A stretch of DNA of 64,000 bases from Phycomyces blakesleeanus NRRL 1555(-) (taxonomy: Eukaryota > Mucoromycota > Mucoromycetes > Mucorales > Phycomycetaceae), in contig NW_017265152.1 of the NCBI RefSeq assembly GCF_001638985.1, positions 128,849-192,848 of the forward strand. Reading direction: 5' to 3'. The notes beneath the pieces were generated by a model, which saw nothing but the letters and a program-made list of their open reading frames with translations, ran no database searches and was not told where the DNA came from. Below are positions 25,331 to 35,620 of the stretch, one piece after another. Numbering within the stretch: the stretch's first letter is position 1; every line of letters begins with the position of its first letter. The position numbers and the translations under genes were made by a program.

Positions 25331-25560
25331 AAATTCAGAACGCAATATTATTGGACTACTAAAATCAATCAAAATTACCAGCATCACGTGATATACAGAT
25401 TTGCCTGCAAAAACATGCTGTTTTATAAATCACATGATATACCAAAAGTACATCAAATCATAAACTCGACAATAATCTTAGATAATAGATAATGTAATTG
25501 TGTGCTTAACTGAATAGAGCAGTAGGGAAGAGTTACATATTAACTGCCTGTAGGACTCTG

Positions 25561-25588
25561 CCCCCCCCCCCCCGGAGGGAGGGGGGGA
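25561..25588. other. Poly-C / poly-G inverted tract
   Basis: Thirteen or more C are followed at once by GGAGGGAGGGGGGG. The strand could fold into a GC hairpin or form G-quadruplex/i-motif structures. It is followed at 25620-25665 by imperfect GATCAAAATT palindromes. Confidence 0.8.
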
Positions 25589-25719
25589 GCAACCCTTATT
25601 AGACTAAAATTGTAATATCGACGATCAAAATTCGATCGTCTTTTTGAAAGATCAAATTTTGATCGAAAAACATACGGCTCTCTGATTGGCTAAATCCTTT
25701 TTTATATGCAATACGATAC

Positions 25720-27228
25720 TACAGGATTTCCACTCCAAAAGTTATATTTTTTTTTCAAACTATATATTTTGCAAAATCAAAACTTTCATTTTGTGCTCCG
25801 ACTATATATAAAAAAAAATCAATTTATTTCTTGGCTATTTGTACATTGGGGGAAGAAGTTAATGCTATGATCAACCCAGCCTTGGCAGTTTTCCATAGCG
25901 ATATGGCGGGAGCACTCAGCAATATACTCCAAGAATTGACCATATACCAACCCGGGCTTTCTCTTGACCAGTGTTTTGAGTTTGGAGAAGCACTCTTCAA
26001 TCGGGTTTAGGAAAGGAGAGTATGGGGGGAGAAAGTGTAGGTGGTGTCGTGAATTAGCAAACAATTCAGTGACAAGATGGGATCTATGGATCGAGGCATT
26101 ATCCATAATGAAGTTGTGAGGGGCAGCATTACTGTGGTCGAGCGAATCCATAATCGTCTTTACAAATTCAACGAAAATTGGTCCTGTCGTGCCACCAGGG
26201 GTTAACTTCGCCTGCACACTCTCAACACCTTGGTAAGAAATACCGGCAAGAATTGAGATGTTTAGTCCCCTTTTCGACTTCGTCTTCACAATGCTGGTCT
26301 CGCCTTTCTTGGACCACCCTTGTCCTCTGATCAGGTTTGCATTAAAGCCTGCTTCGTCCACAAAAATGCAATTGGTTTTATACGATAAACCATTCGTGTG
26401 CATACTGTCTACGTATACTTTTCTCAGCTCAATAGTCTTCGGGTCGTTTCTTTTTTCCTCGACCGGCTTGGTTCTCTTCAATGTGAACCCGATGTTGTTG
26501 ATAATGTGCTTATGTAAGCCACTGATACTCAAGTTCTGCTCTTGAAGCTCTGGAAATTTTCTAAACAGTTCCTCTCTCATTTGACCAAGAGTCAAGGTGC
26601 AGCATTCGTCCAAGAGGTCTTGAATGAACTTCGAATGCTCATCGGTTATCTTAAGACTTTCCGCGCGCGAGCCGCCTCGCTTCTTGGGCTCTACAGTAGC
26701 ATCCCTCTCGAACTTGGTGAGGATGTTGTTAATCGACACCTATGAGACACCAAATGCCCTGGCTGCTTCGGCTCGGGTCATGGACTCTTCTATATAACAT
26801 TTCTCCACAATCATGTTCTTGATGTGGATCGGAAGAACCTTTTGTGGTCCATTTCTCTTTCTTCTCTTAACGATAGCGATTTGATTGGGGTTCATGTTGG
26901 AGGATTTGAGTATAGAAAAAGGTAATAGATAAAGACAGTTCTCAAAACCATATTACAAACTTAGCATTATATACTTTTCTTATAACAATATATTGACATT
27001 GCATGTTTTCTTATATTGTTTTTAATAAACAGTGTAGACATTCTTTAAATACTTTATCGCACATATTAGCATTCTTCATGCTCTTTATTAATTTGCTTTA
27101 AATTTCTTTCTATCCGCATTAATTAATTTATTTTTTTCATATATAGTCGGAGCACAAAATGAAAGTTTTGATTTTGCAAAATATATAGTTTGAAAAAAAA
27201 ATATAACTTTTGGAGTGGAAATCCTGTA
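25720..27228 (-). mobile_element. Tc1/mariner-like DD34E transposon, copy 1 (1,509 bp)
   Basis: The element runs from TACAGG to CCTGTA. Its roughly 90-bp terminal inverted repeats match to the base through TATATAT, with outer sequence CAGGATTTCCACTCC next to TA, the usual target dinucleotide. It has the same length as copy 2 at 29702-31210 and is nearly identical to it but inverted. It holds one transposase frame reading right to left. The left end follows ATGCAATACGATAC and the right end abuts TCTTAGAATATATG, the start of the gene at 27240. Confidence 0.95.
25819..26895 (-). pseudogene. DD34E transposase with in-frame amber stop, copy 1
   Basis: From the ATG at 26895 the frame reads 51 codons (MNPNQIAIVKRRKRNG and on), meets TAG, then continues 305 codons to the stop near 25819. 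The N-terminal part is a helix-turn-helix (EESMTRAEAARAFGVS), and the TAG falls inside it. The catalytic domain has VDEAGFNANLI (first Asp), IMDNASIH (second Asp) and LNPIEECF (Glu), with 34 residues between the last two. It differs from copy 2 by only a few bases, for example VYGQF here and VCGQF there. It would cut and paste the element at TA sites if the amber codon were read through; otherwise it is inactive. A start downstream of the stop would lose the DNA-binding domain. Confidence 0.85.
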
Positions 27229-27239
27229 TCTTAGAATAT

Positions 27240-28269
27240 ATGTCTGGGACTTTGTTAGAAGAATCCGGCGCCAGCATCAAATCATTGACTGACCCTCCAA
27301 AAATTGAATTAAGTGAACCGTGCAAGGATATTTTGAATCTTATTTCCAAATCTTCTGCTTCAGCAACATGCATAAAGTCTCAAATAAGGTCTTTTATTGG
27401 AACTAATAATTCTCTGGATGAATCTGAATATGCTGACTATTACTTTGCGGAATCTACACTTCATCATTTGTAAGTATCTATATATCATAATAAAAAAAAA
27501 AGGCATTGTCATTATTTTGATAGTTAATTAGTTAATTAGCTAATTAACCTAATATCTCTATCTAAATAGCTTGCAAATGATGACCAGCCCAAGAAACCCA
27601 ATTCTATTCCCAATGAAAGAGAGGACAGCTGCTCCAATTACAACAATATACCTGTTACATGCAATGTTCTTAAGCTGTAATGACCTAGTATCTTTCCATT
27701 GGTAAATAAATTAGTTTGAAACAAATGAAAAGGTTGTCTTCTAAACACATATTAGGATTGAGCGGACAGCTGATATAACAGGAGCTGCAAAGTGGGATGG
27801 AATATGCTTTTCAATCAAAGATAAGCGCCTCACGCCCGTTTTGATTGAATTTTCTGGAGGGATTCACTTTAATAGTACCACAGAAAAAGAGCAAAGAGAT
27901 GAAAGCAAAATGATACGAAATATGGTCAAGCTCTTGGAATATGCCAAATATGTCAAAAAGCACAAGTCCCCTGTCCCGCAGTTCTACTGTCGTTTCTTCA
28001 GTAAGTTGATTGTGAACATACATACATACATACATATATATATGTATGTATGGACATTCAAACCACAGCTAATATTTCTTTTAGACAACCAGATTTTCTT
28101 TGAAGCCATATTTTTAGTTGATGAAGAAACTAGACTTGTAAAAAGAACTTTTTGCAAGATTCCCTGTCCGGTAACCCCACGCGAGCTAAAGATCTTTGCT
28201 GAAAACATTCCTGCTATGTTAAAATGGAAGCAGGCAATAATAAACTATGTGATCGAATCACAAAAGTGA
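27240..28269 (+). CDS. Uncharacterised four-exon protein between inverted transposons
   Basis: Four exons (27240-27469, 27570-27701, 27756-28000, 28085-28269) join in frame with clean GT/AG borders, giving about 263 aa from the first ATG after the transposon. Conserved-looking parts are SPRNPILFPMKERTAAP, WIERTADITGAAKWDG, VLIEFSGGIHFN, KMIRNMVKLLEYAKY, CKIPCPVTPRELKIFAENIP and MLKWKQAI. I believe this is a protein family repeated in Mucoromycota genomes, but I know no function. The WDG followed about 14 residues later by LIEFSGG faintly recalls a PD-(D/E)XK nuclease core, though the usual Lys is absent; this is speculation. The 5' end abuts transposon copy 1, so the original start may be displaced. 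Reading frame and splicing are otherwise intact. Confidence 0.65.
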
Positions 28270-28596
28270 AGAATAAAAACCATAGAATTAAAGAAATAAA
28301 AGTGCTTATGTTCTTTTACTTTTACTGACTACCAACAACCGAGTCATTATTACTTTTTTTTTGTTTATTGTTTCAATATGTGTTCAAATGATCTTGCTTA
28401 AGTATAGAAATATTTTTCTTTTAATCTTTTGATTGCATTTTCTTCCACAGCCAAGGCTCCTCTGGCAGCTTATTCAAGTTTTACTGATACTAGAGTTTCG
28501 TTTGATTTTATATTCTAATTAATAAGAGCAATGGTTACATATACATATGCTTCTTGTTGTTCAGTTGGCTTACAGTTGAGAATCCTAAACATGTCG

Positions 28597-28638
28597 TGAT
28601 GATTGATTGTTTTTACGCGTAAAAACAATCAATCATCA
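28597..28638. repeat. 42-bp perfect palindrome
   Basis: The two 21-base halves are exact reverse complements with no loop; the centre is ACGCGT. The arms begin TGATGATTGATTG. It extends no further on either side. Confidence 0.95.
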
Positions 28639-28740
28639 GAAGAATAATAATGTACATTGGTACCAATTAGTAAAAGTCAATTAATTGAACAATGCCTATT
28701 AGGTACACATTACCTTTATCAAAGTACAGACTACAGAAGA

Positions 28741-29077
28741 CTCCCTGCATTCATATAAAGAAGTTTCACTCTTTATATGCAACGTTCGCATCCGGATGCC
28801 TTTTACAATGAAGCAAAAGGCCAGAGCCCAGAGCGTTAGCAGGGGGGACAATGTACCTTTTTGTTACTACATGTTGAAGTAATAACTAAGTGCACATCGT
28901 TGTCTTCTACATCAAACTCCCTGCATTCATATAAAGAAGTTTCACTCTTTATATGCAACGTTCGCATCCGGATGCCTTTTACAATGAAGCAAAAGGCCAG
29001 AGCCCAGAGCGTTAGCAGGGGGGACAATGTACCTTTTTGTTATTACATGTTGAAGTAATAACTAAGTGCACATCGTT
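28741..29077. repeat. 176-bp tandem direct duplication
   Basis: The block starting CTCCCTGCATTCATATAAAG at 28741 repeats at 28917. The shared part runs to GTGCACATCGTTGT and shows about one mismatch (TTACTAC versus TTATTAC). The near identity means a recent local duplication. Confidence 0.93.
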
Positions 29078-29701
29078 GTTTGATGGTGTAGTCTAAAGGA
29101 ACGCCATAATGGTGATAAGGGAATAACCATTACATATATTCATTGTGACCGCAACGTCATCAAAACAGGCCCGGTCCGGCACAACGATGTCTGAGCTGGC
29201 ACTTTTTTTTTGCAGTTCGAAATGATTATTGTAGAAAATCACAGGATTTAATACTCTGGGTGCGTAACAAAGTTGCGTATGGACAACTTCTTTGTTTTCT
29301 TATAGACAATTGGTATATGTGCTGTGTTTTTTAATACGCTTATATTCCTATATAGGAAATTATGGCTAAAGTCCGTACCGCGTATTAAGCTCCTCCGAGT
29401 CGGCTAGTACTCCTTTTCGGCGGAGTTATTTATTTTTACAAACTTTTGAAAGAAAAAAACATATCGGTGTAGGCACAGGTCTATATCAAAAAAGGCGTTC
29501 TATATTCCGAGATCACCTCTTCACATTTTACCCTTTGAATACTAAAGAAAAATCTAAAAAGTCACGTGCCTAACTTGTTTACATTTTTGTTAGTAAGACT
29601 GTGACGGAGGTCACTCTTGAGTTCATAAATCAGTACCTTATTTGGACGCCCCTTTATAATCACTCAAAATCCAATTTCAATAAACTCAGTCTTCTTCCTG
29701 A

Positions 29702-31210
29702 TACAGGATTTCCACTCCAAAAGTTATATTTTTTTTTCAAACTATATATTTTGCAAAATCAAAACTTTCATTTTGTGCTCCGACTATATATGAAAAAAAT
29801 AAATTAATTAATGCGGATAGAAAGAAATTTAAAGCAAATTAATAAAGAGCATGAAGAATGCTAATATGTGCGATAAAGTATTTAAAGAATGTCTACACTG
29901 TTTATTAAAAACAATATAAGAAAACATGCAATGTCAATATATTGTTATAAGAAAAGTATATAATGCTAAGTTTGTAATATGGTTTTGAGAACTGTCTTTA
30001 TCTATTACCTTTTTCTATACTCAAATCCTCCAACATGAACCCCAATCAAATCGCTATCGTTAAGAGAAGAAAGAGAAATGGACCACAAAAGGTTCTTCCG
30101 ATCCACATCAAGAACATGATTGTGGAGAAATGTTATATAGAAGAGTCCATGACCCGAGCCGAAGCAGCCAGGGCATTTGGTGTCTCATAGGTGTCGATTA
30201 ACAACATCCTCACCAAGTTCGAGAGGGATGCTACTGTAGAGCCCAAGAAGCGAGGCGGCTCGCGCGCGGAAAGTCTTAAGATAACCGATGAGCATTCGAA
30301 GTTCATTCAAGACCTCTTGGACGAATGCTGCACCTTGACTCTTGGTCAAATGAGAGAGGAACTGTTTAGAAAATTTCCAGAGCTTCAAGAGCAGAACTTG
30401 AGTATCAGTGGCTTACATAAGCACATTATCAACAACATCGGGTTCACATTGAAGAGAACCAAGCCGGTCGAGGAAAAAAGAAACGACCCGAAGACTATTG
30501 AGCTGAGAAAAGTATACGTAGACAGTATGCACACGAATGGTTTATCGTATAAAACCAATTGCATTTTTGTGGACGAAGCAGGCTTTAATGCAAACCTGAT
30601 CAGAGGACAAGGGTGGTCCAAGAAAGGCGAGACCAGCATTGTGAAGACGAAGTCGAAAAGGGGACTAAACATCTCAATTCTTGCCGGTATTTCTTACCAA
30701 GGTGTTGAGAGTGTGCAGGCGAAGTTAACCCCTGGTGGCACGACAGGACCAATTTTCGTTGAATTTGTAAAGACGATTATGGATTCGCTCGACCACAGTA
30801 ATGCTGCCCCTCACAACTTCATTATGGATAATGCCTCGATCCATAGATCCCATCTTGTCACTGAATTGTTTGCTAATTCACGACACCACCTACACTTTCT
30901 CCCCCCATACTCTCCTTTCCTAAACCCGATTGAAGAGTGCTTCTCCAAACTCAAAACACTGGTCAAGAGAAAGCCCGGGTTGGTATGTGGTCAATTCTTG
31001 GAGTATATTGCTGAGTGCTCCCGCCATATCGCTATGGAAAACTGCCAAGGCTGGGTTGATCATAGCATTAGCTTCTTCCCCCAATGTACAAATAGCCAAG
31101 AAATAAATTGATTTTTTTTTATATATAGTCGGAGCACAAAATGAAAGTTTTGATTTTGCAAAATATATAGTTTGAAAAAAAAATATAACTTTTGGAGTGG
31201 AAATCCTGTA
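29702..31210 (+). mobile_element. Tc1/mariner-like DD34E transposon, copy 2 (1,509 bp)
   Basis: Same structure as copy 1 in the opposite orientation: TACAGG to CCTGTA, about 90-bp perfect terminal inverted repeats, TA at both borders, one transposase frame. The near identity over the full 1.5 kb shows very recent transposition or ongoing homogenisation between the two copies. Confidence 0.95.
30035..31111 (+). pseudogene. DD34E transposase with the same amber stop, copy 2
   Basis: The ATG at 30035 opens 51 codons, then TAG at 30188-30190, then 305 further codons to the stop at 31109-31111. Domain order is an N-terminal helix-turn-helix, a basic linker (EPKKRGGSRAESLK), then the DDE catalytic core with VDEAGF, MDNASIH and NPIEECF. 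The nonsense codon is at the same place as in copy 1, inside the DNA-binding fold, so it predates the duplication. No plausible intron removes it: there is no donor or branch context of usable length. The enzyme family acts in the nucleus on TA-flanked ends. Confidence 0.85.
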
Positions 31211-32251
31211 TTTTATCTTTCTCCTTAATAATAAATCATAGAATTTATTGTCAAAAAGGCATATAATACTTCTTCCTCTACATATTACATGCCAGAATAT
31301 AGTACAAAGCAACAAACAATTGATGCCTTGAAGAAATCGCGTAAAATTAATGAATTTATCGTGAAAAAAAAACACTGGTAGAGTCTTTATCAGCAAGTGC
31401 AGACGAGCTTATTAAAGATATTTTAGAAGTAATCAAAAAGGAAGTTAACGTAAAGTTGGAGCAGATAGCTGCCGTGAAGGAGCTTGAAAAAACCCTTAAA
31501 GCTAACAAATACATACACAAGGTTGACAATGTATAGTCAGATCTTGAGTCGAAGGAAAGAATACTTGGCTTCTTCGAGAGTCTAGGTGCATAAAGGTTCA
31601 AAGAAGAAATCAGAATGTGTAAAAGCTTATTCTATGAATTTTGTACGAATTTTGTATTGTCTTTTGGTGTCCTCAACTACAAATTGATGCCATTGGCCAA
31701 GATTCCCACAAGAATTTGATCGATCAACCTGGCTGAGTACCTCCCATGAGTGAAAAAAGTGTTATTCCGGTACTTGTTTGCCGTTTTGTGCTTGTAAGAT
31801 TTTGTTTCGCATGACAAAATTCCGGAACATACTTTCTTGAACACATTGTGCTTTAAACTTTGTGAGCATAGATAAGTCTCTTTGAAATTGTGTAATTACA
31901 GCATAACTAGTACACGATGTACCTAAAGTTCGATACAACAGCAAGATCTCGATTCCATAAAAAATAAACCAATTCAAATTTATGTATATCAAAACTAAGA
32001 GAAAATTGAAACAAATAAATAGATTTTTATGCTTTTTATTTTATTTTGAAAAAAAAACAAACCACAATATGTATTTATACCATATTATTATTACTGTATC
32101 ACAATGGTTCTTATATTGACTATTCTCCACTTGGTGCGCCTTTGTTACAAATATCTTCCTTATTTTTTTTTATATATATTCTTCTCTTTTTCCTTTTTGC
32201 TTATGTGTATTTATGTATATAATTTAATAATGTAATAAGAATATACTTTTT
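31211..32251. other. Intergenic DNA with a broken coding stretch
   Basis: At about 31290-31745 the plus strand shows decayed protein-like sequence: MPEYSTKQQTIDALKKSRK, then after a frameshift SASADELIKDILEVIKKEVN, ELEKTLKANKYIHKVDN, a stop, and ERILGFFESLGA. It ends with DRSTWLST, sharing 24 bp (one mismatch) in inverted orientation with 25300-25323. The family is unknown. The remainder to 32251 is AT-rich and contains the Nup98 3' end. Confidence 0.4.
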
Positions 32252-35200
32252 TTATTCAAAGTCCTCAACCTTGAAAATCCAGACACCAGTGTTGATATCA
32301 TAGCTAACAAATGTGGTGCGAGGCTGCGTCTGCAATTTGGTGGTAAAAGACTTGGCTTTGGGGTGGTTGGGGTCCTTAATAGGCTTTCCAGTGTCCTTGT
32401 CAACGGGGTAGACTTCGAGGAACTTGCATGTGGCTGGTACATTGAGTTCCTTTCCAACAGGAGGGGATTGCATGTTTGAGTAAAGAACAATCTTATTCTT
32501 GGTGATGATCACGATCTTTCCCATGATGCTATGGAGATCAGTCTTTGACAAATCAACAGGAATCTCAAACTTGACCTCTCCGTAGCCACTACGTCCGACT
32601 ACAAAGTTTTCAACGTGCTTGATATCATCATCACTCATAATCTGTAGTGCTTCCAAGTTAGGAGAGCAATAGTATCCATCTTTAATGGCGGCTGCAGATA
32701 AAGAAGCCGAGCCTGATTCCGTATCAGTAGATTCAGTGGTGGGAATAGTAGCAGAAGCAGCAGTGGCGGAAGCAGTAGCAACAGATTTAGCTTTAGTTTG
32801 CGCTTCTTTAGCTTCGTGAATCTCGTTTTCGGCAATGTACTCAAGGTTAGAGTTGAACAAAGCCTTGGGCTTTTCGGGAACTTGGTTGATAAGAGTCGAC
32901 ATGGCGTCATTGCCGAGCGAATTCTCGAACGTATTAGTGCGGTTGTTGGGGAAAGGAGCGAATGCACCTGCTCTGAGAATGTCCTCATCAGTAATTCCTT
33001 GGAGCGAGCTCATCTTGACAGGACTAGATTTGACTGGCTTGGCAAAAGAAAAGCCACGGAGCTTGATGCGAGAGTTAATTCGGGGAGACATGGGGTAGTT
33101 AGGAAACTGCTGTTTCTTAGCCTGGCTTTTTACAGGGACGGCCAAGTAGCCTGACGAACCGGCTGCTTTAGGCTTTGTTTCAAACAAGGGGTCTTTTCCA
33201 TAAGGATCTTTATCAACCTGAGCTACAAGGAATTGTTGCTGTTGTCCAGGCTGAAGAGGGGTAGTGCCGAACGAAGTCAGACCTCCTTGGGTAGGCATTG
33301 AGAATGCACCAGTACCAGTACCAAGTCCCTGGGGTTGGGTGCTTCCAAATCCTCCAAATCCAGTTGATGCTCCTCCGAGTCCTGTTCCTCCTCCAAGTCC
33401 TGATCCAAGTCCTCCGAATCCACTGTTTCCGAAAAGACTTGTGCCAGGAGCAGCACTTGCAGCAGGCTGCTGTCCGAACAGACCTGCTCCACCCCCGAAA
33501 CCAGTGTTAGATTGCTGTTGCTGCTGCTGCTGTTGTTGTTGCTGTTGTCCAAATCCAAAGCCTGTGGTGGCACCGGGCTGTGTGTTTCCAAAGAGAGATG
33601 TTGTTGGTGCAGCTGGCTTCGCACCGAATAGACCGCCAGCAGCAGGTGCCTGGGATTGAGCACCAAATCCAGTAGCGCCTGCGGTTTGTCCGAACCCTCC
33701 AAATCCAGTAGGTGCTGCAGGTTGGCTAGTAGCAGAGTTACCAAAGCTGAACCCGGTTGTAGGCTTGGCAGCTGCAGACTGTCCAAATCCACCTCCAAAT
33801 CCACCTCCAAATCCAGTTGTAGGTGCAGCAGAAGTTGCTGGTTTGGCTCCAAAACCGAACCCACCAGCGGCAGGCTGTCCGAAACCACCAGTGGCAGCAG
33901 GTTGTCCGAAACCACCAGTGGCGGGTTGTCCGAAACCACCAGTGGCAGCAGGTTGGCCGAAACCACCAGTTGCGGCAGGCTGGCCGAAGCCACCAGTGGC
34001 AGCAGGCTGGCCGAAACCACCAGCGGCGGGTTGAGCAGTAGATGCAGCTGGTGTTTGTTGAGAATAAAACGAAAATAATAAACTTTAGTAAACAGGCAAA
34101 TATAAGATAGAGAGAGAAAAAGAGAGACTGTGTTTTTACAACTCACCTCCGAAAGAGAATGGCTTTGCAGGTTGTCCGAAACCACCGGTGTTTCCACCAA
34201 AAGCGGGTGTAGAGGTAGCAGGTTGTCCAAATGCTCCGGCACCTGCACCAAAGGCAGGTGTAGAGGTAGCAGGCTGACCAAATGCTCCTACGCCAGCTGA
34301 TTGCCCTCCGAATGCATTGGTTGTCGCGGGTTGTCCAAACGAATTGTTAGCAGCAGGTTGCTGTTGCTGTTGCCCAAACAAACCTGTACTGGCTGCTCCA
34401 AATCCAGTAGCAGCTGGCTGTTGACCAAAGCCTGTCGCGCCAGGAGCGCCAAATCCTCCTGGTGCAGCGTTAGATGTTTTTCTATTAGCCATATAATCTT
34501 GAAGGCGGAGTTCTTCAATTGAATAGTTTTTATATTGGGGCATGGCCGTGATAGTTTGGAAAAAGGTATTAGAGTTTGTTGAGAGATCACGGTCTTGAGT
34601 GGGTGCAAAGTCAGCTATGGCAGTTCCATTCTGTCCACCAACAGCATTTGCAGTCTGTCCGAATGCGGGGGTGGACATGCCTCCACCAAATGCAGTGTTT
34701 TGCTGAGGCTGCGCGCCAAATACATTGTTTGTAGCTGGTGCTGCGGCACCGAAAGCTCCAGTAGTGGCAGGACGTTGCCCAAACAGTCCTCCAGTAGCTT
34801 GTCCAGCCTGAGGAGCACCAAATGCAGGAGTGCTAGTTGTTGCGCCAAAACCGCCAAAACCAGCAGAAGCAGCAGGTTGTTGAGCTACATTAAGTAAATA
34901 TTTAGTTGATTAGCATAAAGAAAAAACGCGGTATTGTGTTATTCATTTAAGATTATTATTATTTACCCGCTCCGAAACCAGTGGTGTTTCCAAAGCCTGT
35001 AGGTCTTGGTTGTCCAAAAGCAGTTGAGCCGGCTGCGCCAAAAGCACCTGTTAAAATTCGAGGTTAGATACTCGGACGTTTAATGTTCAAGAAAAATGGT
35101 GATGTGTTTTTTATGTAAGCGTCTTATTACCGGTGCTTGGTGCTGGTGCTCCAAATGCTGAGGGCTGGGCAGGTTGTCCAAATGCACCGGTGGTAGGTGC

Positions 35201-35469
35201 TGAAGCGCTGCCGAATGCACTAGGGGTAGCTGTGTTGGCACCAAAACCTAATTAATGCATTTTTTTGAATAAGTGAATTTGTTTTAATTAAAGCTAGTAT
35301 TGGTAATAATAATAAAAATAATAATATGTAATTGTTTTAATCTAATGTGCATACCACCAAAGCCAGTTGCTTGTTGTTGCTGTTGGGGTTGTTGGGGTTG
35401 ACCAAAGACAGAAGGTGTAGCCTGGGCTTGTTGCCCAAAGCCTCCACCAAAGCTGGGTTTGTTAAACAT
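32252..35469 (-). CDS. FG nucleoporin Nup98 / Nup116-type, stand-alone
   Basis: The protein begins MFNKPSFGGGFGQQ and has several exons, about 900 aa. Most of it is FG/GLFG-like repeats (FGQP, GFGQPA, GLFGQQ) with polyglutamine tracts, the disordered mesh that forms the pore barrier. A GLEBS motif for Gle2/Rae1 binding sits near 34.5 kb (ITAMPQYKNYSIEELRLQDY). The C-terminal domain at 32.25-32.65 kb reads DGYYCSPNLEALQIMSDDD, GRSGYGEVKFEIPVDL and FVSYDINTGVWIFKVEDFE, then stop. That is the Nup98 autoproteolytic fold, but the protein ends where metazoan Nup98-Nup96 would be cleaved (HFS), so it is like yeast Nup100/Nup116. Introns lie near 34.05-34.14, 34.89-34.97, 35.05-35.13 and 35.25-35.35 kb. 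Confidence 0.93.
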
Positions 35470-35620
35470 GTTTAAGGATGTAATGAAGTAAAGAAGATGG
35501 AATGAGTTCACGAAGGTCTTTTGGATTTTTTTTATAAAAAAAAAGTCACGGAGTGTAGGTGTTATAAGAGAGTAAAAAAATGGGAAAAAAACGAAATTTA
35601 AAAAGCGCGTGTGTGAATGT

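Larger units (their letters stand above)
28270..29701. other. Repeat-bearing intergenic DNA inside the transposon pair
   Basis: No gene was seen. It contains the 42-bp palindrome at 28597-28638, the 176-bp tandem duplication starting at 28741, an imperfect hairpin near 29391-29427 (CTCCTCCG / CGGCGGAG) and a TTAATACGC / GCGTATTAA inverted pair at about 29330-29388. The GC-mixed texture suggests decayed element DNA. Confidence 0.6.

Noticed and set aside
26258..26745. Plus-strand frames inside transposon copy 1 (and their equals in copy 2)
   Set aside because: Antisense shadows of the transposase; identical in both copies only because the elements are.
29391..29427. Helitron-like 3' end (short hairpin followed by CTAG)
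   Set aside because: The stem is imperfect and spacing is wrong; no Rep/helicase coding DNA or matching 5' TC end nearby.
33277..34281. Long alternative minus frame over the Nup98 repeats
   Set aside because: Generated by the repetitive codon usage of FG repeats; the true frame has FG, GLEBS and the C-terminal fold.
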